Shown: positions 1 to 9,089, counted from the stretch's first letter. The stretch: 42,621 nt of DNA from Methanocorpusculum sp. (GCA_029987235.1 DALTWF010000012.1:1-42621), one strand, 5' to 3'. Translations and numbers: made by a program. Notes: a model not told the origin generated them from the letters alone.

Positions 1-87
1 GGACATACACCAGAAGATGTGTTTTGGCATGCGCAAGCGCCGGAACGGATATTTGAGTATGTTAACAGCTGGTTTTGGGATTTTTAA
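1..87 (+). CDS. 3' end of an unidentified gene (partial)
   Basis: An open frame enters from the left edge and ends at TAA (85-87). It encodes 28 C-terminal residues rich in aromatics, including FWHAQAPERIFEYVNSWF. I do not recognise the family. The stop lies only 7 bp before a 38-bp repeat that recurs inverted at the other window edge. One reading is therefore the C-terminus of a transposase just inside its terminal inverted repeat, but an unrelated gene is equally possible from so short a piece. Confidence 0.4.
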   Translation, partial: GHTPEDVFWHAQAPERIFEYVNSWFWDF

Positions 88-94
88 TATTCAG

Positions 95-132
95 TACCAA
101 AAATTTGTGAACTAATTTCAGGATACTACAAT
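95..132 (+). repeat. 38-bp inverted repeat, left copy
   Basis: This stretch is the exact reverse complement of 42568-42605. Identity stops abruptly on both sides, so the repeat is bounded at 38 bp. It contains an imperfect dyad of the form AAATTnGTnnACnAATTT. The match spans almost the whole window. It could be the terminal inverted repeat of a multi-copy insertion sequence whose copies flank this segment, or a pair of recombination sites. The sequence alone does not decide. Confidence 0.9.
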
Positions 133-158
133 GATAAACAGTTATGAAAAAAAAATAT

Positions 159-1373
159 TTAGAAGTCCGTCATTACACGGAACTGATCAATTTCTTCGGA
201 ATCAAGTTCTGCAAGGAAGCTCTCTGCTGCATTCTTGATATCCTTGCTTGCAGTGATTGCACGACCTACGACAACAATGTCTGCACCTGCTGCAACTGCC
301 TTCTTCACGACCGGCTGACGGATACCGCCTGCGGTTGCAACAAGAATCTTTGCGCCGTATTTCTTGCCAATCTTCTTGATTGCTGCAATGTCGCCCCAGG
401 AATACTCGCCTGCTGCTGCTTCCTTGTCGATTGCACGGTGCATCTCGACATACTGCGGGAGAAGTGCTTTTCCGCCCATCTTGCCTAATGCTTCAATGAG
501 TTTTGCCGGCTCTTCAACATTCAGCATATCGATGATTGCGTAGATACCGCACTTCTTTGCCTCTTTAATAAATGCCGCAATGGTCTCAATCGGCGCACGA
601 CCGGAAACAACTGCTGCGTCTCCGCCTGCGTTGGAAACCATGCGTGCCTCGAGGTTTCCTGTATCCATGGTCTTGATATCTGCAACAATGAAGCAGTTCG
701 GGCGAATCTTTCTGATTTCATCAAGAACTTTCAGACCGTACTGTTTGATAAGCGGTGTACCTGCTTCAAAGATGACGTGGTCGTTCTGCGGAACACCTTC
801 AAGAACACGCTTGACCTGACCCATATCGATAAGATCCATGGCGACCTGCAGGTATGGCGGGTTCCAGAGTCTTGCGACTTTGAAGCCCATAACACCGTGT
901 GCTGCCCGGTCTTTCTCCTTGAGGACGGTTGCAGTGTCCGGGAACTTGTCGATTGCGCGGGTGATTGCAAGGCGGGTTGCACCGTAGTTGAAACGGTAGA
1001 GTTTGTTGAAGTCTTTTGCGGACGGGTCAATGAAAACGCTTGCAACGATTACAATGTCGTCAACATCCATGCCTTCAAATGCACCGTCTTCAAGAGAGTC
1101 TGCGACGGCCTTGGAAACTGCAGCCTGAGCTGGACCGAAAATCTGCGTTACCTGCTCGCCGTGCTTTAAGGTTACTTTCGGCACAATTAATACTGCCGGC
1201 TTTGGCAGGAGATTCGGGCGGATAACTCCAAGTAACGGAGTGTGTCCTGCGGAAAGCTGCGTAAGACCGTTTGCAAATGCGGTTCCAACAGGACCGTTCT
1301 TTTCGCCAATCATAAGGTCGATGTGAGCAAGTTCTGCCCCATCGCCAACAAGAGCTTCACCAATTAAAAACAT
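159..1373 (-). CDS. fae-hps: Bifunctional formaldehyde-activating enzyme / 3-hexulose-6-phosphate synthase
   Basis: A 404-residue two-domain archaeal enzyme. The N-terminal Fae domain (about 1-165) condenses formaldehyde with tetrahydromethanopterin; it has the conserved early His17 in GAELAHIDLMIG. The C-terminal Hps domain (about 170-395) is an OMP-decarboxylase-like barrel with the catalytic DIKTMD motif at 232-237 and a late phosphate-binding GADIVVVGRAI stretch. In archaea this fusion is used mainly in reverse, to make ribulose 5-phosphate from fructose 6-phosphate and deal with the released formaldehyde. Length matches the full fusion. The gene stands alone, and the AT-rich ATAGTGTTATAC about 30 bp upstream of the ATG suggests a promoter with a very short leader. 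Confidence 0.96.
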   Translation of the reverse strand: MFLIGEALVGDGAELAHIDLMIGEKNGPVGTAFANGLTQLSAGHTPLLGVIRPNLLPKPAVLIVPKVTLKHGEQVTQIFGPAQAAVSKAVADSLEDGAFEGMDVDDIVIVASVFIDPSAKDFNKLYRFNYGATRLAITRAIDKFPDTATVLKEKDRAAHGVMGFKVARLWNPPYLQVAMDLIDMGQVKRVLEGVPQNDHVIFEAGTPLIKQYGLKVLDEIRKIRPNCFIVADIKTMDTGNLEARMVSNAGGDAAVVSGRAPIETIAAFIKEAKKCGIYAIIDMLNVEEPAKLIEALGKMGGKALLPQYVEMHRAIDKEAAAGEYSWGDIAAIKKIGKKYGAKILVATAGGIRQPVVKKAVAAGADIVVVGRAITASKDIKNAAESFLAELDSEEIDQFRVMTDF

Positions 1374-1433
1374 AGAAATCTCTGCAATAGTTTTGGTTGT
1401 ATAACACTATAAACTAACCGGAAATACTACCCG

Positions 1434-1616
1434 TCAGTCCTTTCGTAAAAGACACAGAAGAACAATACTGAATGCAAGAGCAGGCGCAGAACAGGCAACC
1501 GCCGCTGCCGAGCAGATGAAAGACGCGGTTGTGTCTGAAAAAATAATACCGACAATGCCTGATGCTAGAGTCACGGCACATAATGGAATAAGTACAATGC
1601 AGAATGCCCGTTTCAT
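1434..1616 (-). CDS. Small two-helix membrane protein
   Basis: A 60-residue protein made almost entirely of two hydrophobic segments (about 4-27 and 30-56), separated by a short polar turn and ended by RKD. I do not recognise the family. Its ATG overlaps the stop codon of the upstream alkyltransferase gene by 4 bp (1613-1616), so the two are probably translationally coupled. It is the last gene of the helicase-ogt operon. Function is unknown; small size makes the call moderate. Confidence 0.55.
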   Translation of the reverse strand: MKRAFCIVLIPLCAVTLASGIVGIIFSDTTASFICSAAAVACSAPALAFSIVLLCLLRKD

Positions 1617-2053
1617 ACGTGTTCTGCCTCCATTTTGAGAAGCGCCTCTTTTATCTGGATATCAGGTGAAAAGCCTCCCAGACCTTTTGCCGCAACAACC
1701 CTGTGACACGGTACAATAAGGGGCGTGGGATTTCGCGCCATTGCATTTCCGACTACGCGTGCATGCGTATCGCAAATGGCAGCAATTTCACCATAGGTTC
1801 GTGTCTCTCCGTAAGGAATTTCCGAAACCGCACGGTAAATTGCAGAATACGGCGCGTTGTATGCGACAGCAGCGGATTTCAGGGGCGCAAAAGAAGTTCC
1901 GCGTCCTACAATAAAGCGGGTAAACTGTACAGGAACCGCCCCCGGCGCCGCTGCCGGAAGAAATCTGACTCGGTGAATCATATTGCCGTCAAAATCCACC
2001 GAAACACGCCATAATTCGAAACTGCACGAGCCACTCTGCATTATTTTGTCCAC
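1613..2053 (-). CDS. ogt: Methylated-DNA--protein-cysteine methyltransferase
   Basis: A 146-residue O6-alkylguanine repair protein that transfers the alkyl group to its own cysteine in a single-use reaction. The active-site PCHRV motif is at 115-119 with the acceptor Cys116. The helix-turn-helix stretch YGETRTYGEIA (about 81-91) and VGNAMARNP (about 101-109) are typical of the DNA-binding part. The N-terminal half is short and diverged. The start overlaps the 3' end of the helicase gene by 13 bp, and the stop overlaps the downstream small membrane gene, giving a compact DNA-repair operon. Confidence 0.93.
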   Translation of the reverse strand: MDKIMQSGSCSFELWRVSVDFDGNMIHRVRFLPAAAPGAVPVQFTRFIVGRGTSFAPLKSAAVAYNAPYSAIYRAVSEIPYGETRTYGEIAAICDTHARVVGNAMARNPTPLIVPCHRVVAAKGLGGFSPDIQIKEALLKMEAEHV

Positions 2054-4059
2054 CAGGCAAGTATGGGTGTGAAGGTGTTCACATTACATTCAAGGATTTC
2101 ATTCTGCATCCAGGGTGACAATCCATCGCGCACTTCACCTGAAAGGAACCGTTCATCGCCTAAAACAAGAACACCGCGGTCGGTTTCGGTTCTGAGAACA
2201 CGACCGAGCGCCTGTGCCGATTTGTTGACCGCAGGAAGCGTATAAGCGATAAATTCGCCCAGTTCACCGAATTTGCGCTTGTAGTAACTGTTTACCATTC
2301 TGCGTACCGGCGTAAACGGCGCGAGAGGCAGACCAATTACCATGGCTGCCGTCAACTGGTCGCCTTTGTAATCAAGACCTTCGCTCCATTTGCCGCCGCA
2401 GACCGCAAACATGATACCTGATTTGCCGCGCGAAGGAAGCGAAACAAACTCCTTTAACTGTTCATTTGCCTCGGAGGATTCGCGCGGCTCAATAAATACA
2501 ACCTTCGAGCGTATTTTGGCGGCGCATTTGGTTGCAAACTGGGACTGAAGAAGATATGACGGGAAATACACAGCGCAGTTGCCGGGCAGTTTTGCAAACT
2601 GCAGGATGTATTCCACGGTTGCATCAATGTTTGCTGCGTTCTGCCGTTTGGAAAACGCGGTGGTAATATCACGTGTGCCGATAACAAGGCGGTTTTCGCG
2701 CGGAAACGCGTTGGACAAAGACAGGGTTTCTACCGGCAGATCACCGAAATAGTATTTCTTGTACGCCTCGACCGGTGATAATGTACCGCTGATTAAAACA
2801 CAGGCCGCATGCTGCGAGACGATTTCCTGCAGCCTCTGCGAAGGGTCAATATTGCGCACCTCAAGGGCAACACTTTCCAGATCTTTCGTGTACACTGTTA
2901 AAAAGGCCGGGTCTTTTGAGGAACGCGTCATGCGAATGAGGAACTCGGCGAGTTTTTCAATAGCTGTCTCTCGATAATCGCCGCGCTGAATGCTTCGTTC
3001 ATGCAGTTCTTCTTTGATGGCTATAATATCTTCCATGAAGTCATCCGGCTTTTTGTACAGCGAACCGCGGATGAGGCAGTTTGAAAAGATAACCGGGTCA
3101 AACCAGTCTTCAACCTCCTTTGAACGGCGCAGTCCGTCCATGAAATCTGCTATGCGGGGCAGAACATGGCGCACGGCTTCTGCACCCCGCAGTTTTTCAC
3201 GCGATGCTGCGGCAAGTTCGTTTGCTGCATTTTCGATATCAGATTCACGCAGGCGGATACTCTGGATATTTGTGATAGTGTCGCCAAGGTTGTGTGCTTC
3301 ATCAAGGAGAAGAATGACATTTTCCGGTTCGACCTGAAGACTGACATACAGTTGTTCGCGAATGTCATCATCGAATAAGTGATAATAGTTGCATATAACC
3401 ACATCCGCACCGCGCGCCGCATTAAGCATCATGTCGTAAGGACATACACGCCCAGCAAAATCATGGAGTTCATTCGGGCGCACAACTTTTTTCTGCACAG
3501 CATCGGATTTACGGCGCAGTTCGGGCGAGGGGACCATGCGTTTGCCGCCACCTTCTTCGTTTGGGACAAACACACGGCTGTTTATGAAATACGGACACAG
3601 CACCGGATGCTCTTTGTCCTGCGCACGAATCTGCTCCTGAATGCGCTTGTCTTCTGCCGGATTATAAGAGCCGCGTTCTGCTCTCTGCTGCATTAAGGAT
3701 GTACTGTAGGCCTTAACTCCTTCGCATCTTCGGTACACATCACCGAATCCTGACAAAGGACACATGTTTCCCTTGCCTATGAGGTAGGCGAATTTCAGGT
3801 CGGGCTGCTTTTTCTGCCGGATTAAATCCAGTTCCCTGATAAAAATCTGCAATTGGGAGATAGTACGGACAGCGATTAGTATTTTTTTGCCGTCGGCTTT
3901 TGCAAGAAGACTTGCAGCAACACTTGATTTGCCGCAGCCGGTAGGTGCATCGATTAAAAGAATACCGTTTTTCTCCGCGGCTGCTGCTGCTGCATCAAGC
4001 ATCTCTTTCTGATTTGGGCGCCAGCTCTGGTACGGGAAATAATCGGCAATCTCTGACAT
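2041..4059 (-). CDS. XPD/Rad3-family Fe-S ATP-dependent DNA helicase
   Basis: A 672-residue superfamily 2 helicase. Walker A is APTGCGKSS (38-46) and the DEAH box is at 253-256. Four cysteines at about 100, 112, 155 and 206 lie between motifs I and II at the spacing expected of the XPD-type 4Fe-4S cluster. Late motifs are GKWSEGLDY and the arginine-finger stretch QALGRVLRTETDRG. XPD-like helicases unwind DNA 5' to 3' in repair. The gene is followed by, and overlaps, ogt, which supports a repair role. DinG-like helicases are close relatives, so XPD versus DinG cannot be settled by eye. Confidence 0.93.
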   Translation of the reverse strand: MSEIADYFPYQSWRPNQKEMLDAAAAAAEKNGILLIDAPTGCGKSSVAASLLAKADGKKILIAVRTISQLQIFIRELDLIRQKKQPDLKFAYLIGKGNMCPLSGFGDVYRRCEGVKAYSTSLMQQRAERGSYNPAEDKRIQEQIRAQDKEHPVLCPYFINSRVFVPNEEGGGKRMVPSPELRRKSDAVQKKVVRPNELHDFAGRVCPYDMMLNAARGADVVICNYYHLFDDDIREQLYVSLQVEPENVILLLDEAHNLGDTITNIQSIRLRESDIENAANELAAASREKLRGAEAVRHVLPRIADFMDGLRRSKEVEDWFDPVIFSNCLIRGSLYKKPDDFMEDIIAIKEELHERSIQRGDYRETAIEKLAEFLIRMTRSSKDPAFLTVYTKDLESVALEVRNIDPSQRLQEIVSQHAACVLISGTLSPVEAYKKYYFGDLPVETLSLSNAFPRENRLVIGTRDITTAFSKRQNAANIDATVEYILQFAKLPGNCAVYFPSYLLQSQFATKCAAKIRSKVVFIEPRESSEANEQLKEFVSLPSRGKSGIMFAVCGGKWSEGLDYKGDQLTAAMVIGLPLAPFTPVRRMVNSYYKRKFGELGEFIAYTLPAVNKSAQALGRVLRTETDRGVLVLGDERFLSGEVRDGLSPWMQNEILECNVNTFTPILAWWTK

Positions 4060-4216
4060 GGTAATAGTATTAGTCGGGAGATAAGTTAATGATAGTGATT
4101 TGGAAAAGAAAGGAGAGGGGGGGGGTGCCCCTCACCACCATAGAGTCTCTATAGCCACAATAGTTTATTGCTGAAAGATTGATACTTACACCCAACAATC
4201 TATATATCAGATTAGC
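4060..4216. promoter_or_regulatory. Divergent intergenic region between helicase and phosphate-uptake operons
   Basis: The 157-bp spacer contains a run of nine G (4117-4125), a perfect small hairpin ATAGAG-T-CTCTAT (4140-4152), and a TATA-like CTATATAT (about 4200-4207) before the DUF47 start. No clear Shine-Dalgarno sequence precedes the ATG at 4217. Promoters for both divergent genes must lie here, but the exact elements are not certain. Confidence 0.4.
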
Positions 4217-4846
4217 ATGGGGCTGAAAGATATTATAGTACCTCAGGACAAAGTCTTTTTTGACTTGTTTGAACAGCAAACCGCTGTCCTTATAGAGGCA
4301 TGCGATAAGCTGGTTGAAACTTTCAATGATTATACCGACATCTCTGAAAAATACCGGCAGATGAAGGAAATCGAACATAAAGGAGATACTATAACCCATA
4401 AAACCTTTGATGAACTGAACAGAACTTTTATCACTCCTTTTGAACCCGAAGAAATTTCCCGCCTTGCCTCAGCCCTTGACGATGTTATTGATTTTATTGA
4501 TGATGGAACACGGCTTCTTGTTGTCTATGATGTAAAAGAATGCGATGAATATATGAAACAGTTTGCCGCATGCCTGCGGGAGGCGGCAGATGTCATTAAT
4601 AAAGGCATACATGCATTACGGAACTTAAAAGAAGCAGAGACCATCAAAGCAGCATCGATTGATCTGCACAGAATAGAAAATGTCGGCGACCAGCTTCTTA
4701 CCGCCTCGCTTCAGGAACTGTTCAAGTCCACCGACCCGATACGGATTATCAAATTAAAGGATGTCTATGAAAAATATGAAATTGCAACCGACAAATGCGA
4801 AGATGTTGCAAATATTTTCAGTGCAATTCTTATAAGACATACATAA
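4217..4846 (+). CDS. DUF47 (PhoU-like) protein, partner of phosphate transporter
   Basis: A 209-residue all-helical protein. The start GLKDIIVPQDKVFFDLFEQQ and the EIEHKGDTITHKTFDELNRTFITPFEPEEI stretch (about 57-87) are characteristic of DUF47/Pit-accessory proteins, which resemble PhoU. These proteins are thought to regulate low-affinity phosphate transporters. The stop codon is immediately followed by the ATG of the first Pit gene with no spacer, so the two are one transcript and probably translated together. The acidic, metal-binding-like helices fit PhoU family behaviour. Biochemical role is inferred. Confidence 0.9.
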   Translation: MGLKDIIVPQDKVFFDLFEQQTAVLIEACDKLVETFNDYTDISEKYRQMKEIEHKGDTITHKTFDELNRTFITPFEPEEISRLASALDDVIDFIDDGTRLLVVYDVKECDEYMKQFAACLREAADVINKGIHALRNLKEAETIKAASIDLHRIENVGDQLLTASLQELFKSTDPIRIIKLKDVYEKYEIATDKCEDVANIFSAILIRHT

Positions 4847-6046
4847 ATGGATACCGTTACACTCGTTATTGCAATAGCAGGAATCTGTCTTGCAATTTAC
4901 TTTAATGTGTGTAATGGTCGCAATGATGCAGCAAATACCATTGCAATATCCCTTGCAACACGGGCTCTTTCACCGGGGAAGGCGGTTATTCTTGCATCCA
5001 TATTCTGTCTTATCGGACCGTTTGTCTTTTCGACCGCGGTTGCGTCAACAATTGGTAAAGGTCTTGTGGTAACTGAAATTTTAACACCAATTCTTCTTTT
5101 GATTGCTTTAATCGGTTCGATTTTCTGGGTGAGTTTCTGCTCGCACAAAGGTCTGCCGGTTTCGTCATCACATGCCATGGTCGGAGGTTTAATCGGTGCG
5201 GGACTTGCCGCCGGCGGCATAAATGCGGTACTAGGTCCGCCTTCCGAGATGTTTTTTGGCATGCTGTTTTATCTGGGCTGTGGAACTGCAATCGGAGGCG
5301 TGCTTGGATTGGTTATTTCACTCATTGCAAAAGCACCGGTGAAAAAAGGTCTTGGATATGGTGCAATGACCGGGGCGGTTTTTGCAATTCCGATTGCTAT
5401 GATTGCGTTCGGATTTGTGTTCAGCGGTATTCTTGCAATTCTCTTATTCATCTGCATTTCGCCGATGCTTGGTTTCCTGATATCTTTTTGTATAACCATG
5501 ATACTGACAAAAATTTCATCAAAAATCTCTAAAAATCCGACCGCATTAAACAAATGGTTCCAACGGCTTCAGGTTGCCGGTTCTGCGTTTCAGGCATTGA
5601 GTCTCGGCGGAAACGACGCTCAGCATGCCATGGGTTTTATTATGGCAATTATGATGTCAGTCGGTTGGATTGGTGCAAACGACCCGCTTCCTTTCTGGGT
5701 AATTATGATTTCAGCGCTTGCTATCAGTATCGGACTCCTTTCAGGCGGCTGGAAAGTTATCAGAAATCTCGGTTCGGGAATTACCAAAATTCTACCCAAT
5801 CAAGGCTTTTCCGCATCTCTTGCAGCAGGTTCGGTTCTTTCAGCAATAGTTGCGGCAGGAGTGCCGGTTTCTTCAACGCACCTGACCACCGGAACGATTA
5901 TGGGGACCGGAGTTACCAAGGGATTCGGTGCGGTGAACTGGAAAACAGTCCGAAGCATGGTTCTTGCATGGGTTATTACTATCCCTTGTGCAGCCATTGT
6001 TTCATTTGTTCTTTATCTCATAATCAAACTGATTTTCGGATTGTGA
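4847..6046 (+). CDS. Inorganic phosphate transporter, Pit family (copy 1)
   Basis: A 399-residue integral membrane protein with about ten hydrophobic segments. It has the two PHO4/Pit signatures, each based on a G(G/R)NDA core: CNGRNDAANTIA near residue 25 and SLGGNDAQHAMG in the second half, plus SSTHLTTGTIMGTG near the C-terminus. The family carries phosphate (often as a metal-phosphate) with a cation. It directly follows the DUF47 gene and is followed 97 bp later by a close paralogue of identical length, so the cluster encodes one regulator and two transporters. Confidence 0.95.
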   Translation: MDTVTLVIAIAGICLAIYFNVCNGRNDAANTIAISLATRALSPGKAVILASIFCLIGPFVFSTAVASTIGKGLVVTEILTPILLLIALIGSIFWVSFCSHKGLPVSSSHAMVGGLIGAGLAAGGINAVLGPPSEMFFGMLFYLGCGTAIGGVLGLVISLIAKAPVKKGLGYGAMTGAVFAIPIAMIAFGFVFSGILAILLFICISPMLGFLISFCITMILTKISSKISKNPTALNKWFQRLQVAGSAFQALSLGGNDAQHAMGFIMAIMMSVGWIGANDPLPFWVIMISALAISIGLLSGGWKVIRNLGSGITKILPNQGFSASLAAGSVLSAIVAAGVPVSSTHLTTGTIMGTGVTKGFGAVNWKTVRSMVLAWVITIPCAAIVSFVLYLIIKLIFGL

Positions 6047-6143
6047 GTACCACCATGAAAACAATAATTCCAAATATTAAAGTTCATGAGCGCACGAATA
6101 ATAGAATACAAGTAGTGTATTTTCATAAGGGATGGACTGACTC

Positions 6144-7343
6144 GTGGATACTATATCACTTATATTAATCATCGCAGGCATTGTCATTGCGCTTATTTTT
6201 AATTTCAGCAATGGGAGAAACAATGCCTCAAATGCAATAGCAACCGTTGTCGGAACGCATGCACTGCCGCCACGTAAAGCCCTGATTATCGCCGGTATCT
6301 GCTGTATGGCAGGTCCGTTCGTGTTTTCGACCGCGGTTGCAAAAACCATCGGAAACGGTATTGTCAATCCTGAACTATTTACCCCTGTTTTGATGTTTAT
6401 CGGTTTGTGCGGCTCAGTTTTATGGGTGAACTTCTGCTCGCACATCGGCATTCCGGTCTCTTCAACCCATGCACTTGTGGGAGGTATTGCAGGCGCGGGA
6501 ATTGCCGCATGCGGTCTTTCTGCAGTATTCTGGCCGACTGCGGAAATGCTTGCCGGAACTGGGCTCTTTTTCCTCGGAGGTCTTGCAGCAGGTGCGATAA
6601 TTGCTCTGATTCTTGCTCTGGTCTTTAAGGAAAAAATCAGACTCTTTACCGGACTCGGAGCTATAATCGGAGGTATTCTTGCAATTCCTGTCGCCATGTT
6701 TCTTGGCGTTTTTCCATCAAACAGTATTCTTGCGATTATTTTATTCATCGCAGTCTCTCCGATGCTTGGAATTGTTGCGGCCTATGTGTTTACGGTAATT
6801 CTTACCAGAATCATGGTCCGGTTCTCTAAGAGTCCATCGAAGAACAATAAATGGTTCCAGCGTCTGCAGATTGTGGGCGCAGGTTTTCAGGCGCTGACAA
6901 TCGGTGGAAATGACGCCCAGAATGCAATGGGTATTATTTTTGCAATTCTTGTTTCAGGCGGTCTTGTCAGCGCAACTTCGGAACTGCCGCTCTGGGTTAT
7001 TGTTACCTCGGCTTTTGCAATTACCATGGGCATGTTTTCCGGAGGGCTTAAAGTCATAAAAAAAGTCGGATCCGGCATTACGCGGATTATGCCATATCAG
7101 GGTTTTTCTGCGACCATGACAGGAGGTCTTGTCTTAACACTTATGACCGCATGCGGCATTCCGGTTTCAACAACGCATGTTGCAGGCGGTGCTATTATCG
7201 GAACCGGAGCAACACGCGGTGCAGGACTTGTCAACTGGGGAACTGTCCGGCAGATGGTTGTTGCATGGGTTATTACAATTCCATGTTCTGCGATTGTATC
7301 GTTTTTGATTTACCTGATAGTCAAGCTGATTTTCGGGCTGTAA
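6144..7343 (+). CDS. Inorganic phosphate transporter, Pit family (copy 2)
   Basis: A 399-residue paralogue of the preceding gene, the same length and clearly similar throughout (CSHIGIPVSSTHALVGG matches CSHKGLPVSSSHAMVGG of copy 1). The signatures are SNGRNNASNAIA and TIGGNDAQNAMG; in the first, the Asp of copy 1 is Asn, a possible sign of altered ion coupling. Translation appears to start at GTG (6144), which agrees in length with copy 1. The two probably arose by tandem duplication and diverged; copy 2 may have different affinity or substrate. Confidence 0.93.
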   Translation: MDTISLILIIAGIVIALIFNFSNGRNNASNAIATVVGTHALPPRKALIIAGICCMAGPFVFSTAVAKTIGNGIVNPELFTPVLMFIGLCGSVLWVNFCSHIGIPVSSTHALVGGIAGAGIAACGLSAVFWPTAEMLAGTGLFFLGGLAAGAIIALILALVFKEKIRLFTGLGAIIGGILAIPVAMFLGVFPSNSILAIILFIAVSPMLGIVAAYVFTVILTRIMVRFSKSPSKNNKWFQRLQIVGAGFQALTIGGNDAQNAMGIIFAILVSGGLVSATSELPLWVIVTSAFAITMGMFSGGLKVIKKVGSGITRIMPYQGFSATMTGGLVLTLMTACGIPVSTTHVAGGAIIGTGATRGAGLVNWGTVRQMVVAWVITIPCSAIVSFLIYLIVKLIFGL

Positions 7344-7349
7344 AAAAAA

Positions 7350-8159
7350 TTACTGCCTTAATTTCTGCTCAACCTTGTCGAAAAATCCTCGCCCGACATC
7401 AACAAACCGTGCAGGTTCTGCTGCCTTGCGAATCGTAATGCAGGCATTTTCCCCGATTTCAAACTGGTTCTGACCATCAATTACCAGAAGCGCAGGTTTT
7501 ACGGAAGACAGTTTAACTTCAATTACACTGTCCGGATTGATTACATACGGACGCGATGAAAGCATATACGGCGCAAGCGGCACAACAAGAACTGCTTCCA
7601 TTGCTGAATCAACAATAGGTCCTCCAGCGCTCATCGCATACGCGGTTGAACCTGTAGGCGTACTTAAAATCAGCCCGTCAGCGCGGAACATTCCGGTCAG
7701 TTTTCCATCGATATAAACCTCGAATTGCAGAAACTTGGCCGGTCTGCTGGTAACAATCACCGCTTCATTTAACGCACACCCGAGACTGCGCCCGTTACAT
7801 TCGACCGAAACACGCATGCGCTCTTCAATTTTAAACGGCAACGCAAGATTTTTCAGCTTTTCTTCGATATGGTCCTGTTCAACATCAGTAAGGAACCCCA
7901 CGAACCCGCTGTTTATGCCGATTACCGGAATCTGATGACCTAACAGGCGCACAGCACGAAGCACACTTCCGTCACCGCCGATTACCAGAACTAAATCTGC
8001 TTCAAGCTTTTTCAGCGATACTCCGCAGTAGCCGAGTTCGGATGCGATGGACTCATCATAAACGACTTCATGACCAAATGAATCAAGCATCCACCCCACT
8101 GATTGCGCAAGATAGATGACCTCTTTTGAATCAATTTTGGAGACAATGCATACCTTCAT
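7350..8159 (-). CDS. nadK: NAD kinase
   Basis: A 269-residue ATP-NAD kinase, which phosphorylates NAD to NADP. The diagnostic GGDGS motif is at 61-65, followed by SGFVGFLTD, and the LSTPTGSTAYAMSAGGPIV loop lies in the second half. Its start overlaps the stop of the upstream inositol-phosphatase-family gene by 4 bp, so the pair is coupled. In some archaea NAD kinase and an inositol monophosphatase-like NADP phosphatase are fused. Here they are adjacent separate genes, which suggests control of the NAD/NADP balance. It converges on the Pit gene with a 6-bp gap. Confidence 0.95.
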   Translation of the reverse strand: MKVCIVSKIDSKEVIYLAQSVGWMLDSFGHEVVYDESIASELGYCGVSLKKLEADLVLVIGGDGSVLRAVRLLGHQIPVIGINSGFVGFLTDVEQDHIEEKLKNLALPFKIEERMRVSVECNGRSLGCALNEAVIVTSRPAKFLQFEVYIDGKLTGMFRADGLILSTPTGSTAYAMSAGGPIVDSAMEAVLVVPLAPYMLSSRPYVINPDSVIEVKLSSVKPALLVIDGQNQFEIGENACITIRKAAEPARFVDVGRGFFDKVEQKLRQ

Positions 8160-8956
8160 TTTTCACCCTCCTTTAATGCATCAACAATTTTTGCATACAA
8201 AGCAGGTGATGATGCGAGAAGAGGGCGCCCCTGTTTCACATCGTCGGGAAAATCCGCCGGCTTCCCGTTCGGCTGTGAGACAAGAACGCCTGATTCCTCA
8301 CATATTAGGATTGCTGCTGCCGCATCAGTAATACGCAGATTCCCGCGCAGGTCAAGAAACGCCTCAAGCCGACCGGCTGCGACATAACACAGTTCCAGAG
8401 CCGACGCCCCGAACTGACGCGTTCTGCGTACAAACAGCCCGACCTCCTGAAGCATCTTCGGATGCGGACGGTTTGCATAATAGCAGATTGACGCCTTACA
8501 GATTTCAGACTCGGCTGAAGGCTGAATCGACTTTCCGTCAAGAAATGCACCTTTTCCTAGGATAGCAGTAAATGTTTCGCCGGTCGCAAAATCACGCACA
8601 AAACCCGCGACATACTGTGTTCCATCAGAAAGACAGATTGAAACCGCATAAAACGGCAATCCCCGTGCAGCATTAAAGGAACCATCAACCGGGTCAAGAT
8701 AAATAATCCCTTTGTTCCCGCCAACTTTCACAAGCCCTGCCTCTTCAGAAAGAAGATACTGACATGCTTTCACTCCGCGGAAATTTTTGAGCACGATATC
8801 TTCTGCAACCTTGTCAAGCCGTTCTGTAGGTGTGTTGTCCGCACCCATTTCGATTTCCTCCCCGCCGTATGCTGTTCCAATAAGCGGAGCTATTGCTGCT
8901 TTTATTTCATCTGCCGTCTCGGCACAGAGTTTCAGGAACACATCAGAGGAAATCAT
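8156..8956 (-). CDS. Inositol monophosphatase-family phosphatase
   Basis: A 266-residue Li+-sensitive metal-dependent phosphatase. Metal-binding motifs visible are SEEAG (about 70-74), LDPVDGSFN (87-95) and the late ITDAAAAILICEESG. Archaeal members hydrolyse inositol phosphate, fructose 1,6-bisphosphate or NADP; which applies here cannot be read from sequence. Adjacency and start/stop overlap with nadK makes NADP or NAD-related phosphatase activity a reasonable hypothesis. The Asp of the C-terminal motif (TDAAAA rather than the usual WDxAA) is retained although the preceding Trp is absent. Confidence 0.9.
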   Translation of the reverse strand: MISSDVFLKLCAETADEIKAAIAPLIGTAYGGEEIEMGADNTPTERLDKVAEDIVLKNFRGVKACQYLLSEEAGLVKVGGNKGIIYLDPVDGSFNAARGLPFYAVSICLSDGTQYVAGFVRDFATGETFTAILGKGAFLDGKSIQPSAESEICKASICYYANRPHPKMLQEVGLFVRRTRQFGASALELCYVAAGRLEAFLDLRGNLRITDAAAAILICEESGVLVSQPNGKPADFPDDVKQGRPLLASSPALYAKIVDALKEGEK

Positions 8957-9089
8957 AGTTTATACTATATACACCGCGGAAAAATAAGACACTTTCGGCT
9001 GTGCAATAACTGCTGACCGGCATCATTTAATATTTAGTAAAATAAATAGTTTCTGTATCAGTGGTATTTTCGCCCTGAGGTGTTAACAC
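8957..9089. promoter_or_regulatory. Divergent promoters for nadK operon and nhaC
   Basis: On the minus strand a TATATAG stretch (about 8963-8972) lies just upstream of the phosphatase start. On the plus strand TTAATATTTAGTAAAATAAAT (written only to show its AT-rich core; about 9027-9047) is a good archaeal TATA region about 45 bp upstream of nhaC. The nhaC ATG is preceded by a clear GAGGTG ribosome binding site (9077-9082) with 7-bp spacing. Confidence 0.5.

Noticed and set aside
144..488. Cys-rich open frame opposite fae-hps
   Set aside because: A shadow frame of a strongly coding gene. The many Cys codons come from reverse-complemented GCA/GCT alanine codons.
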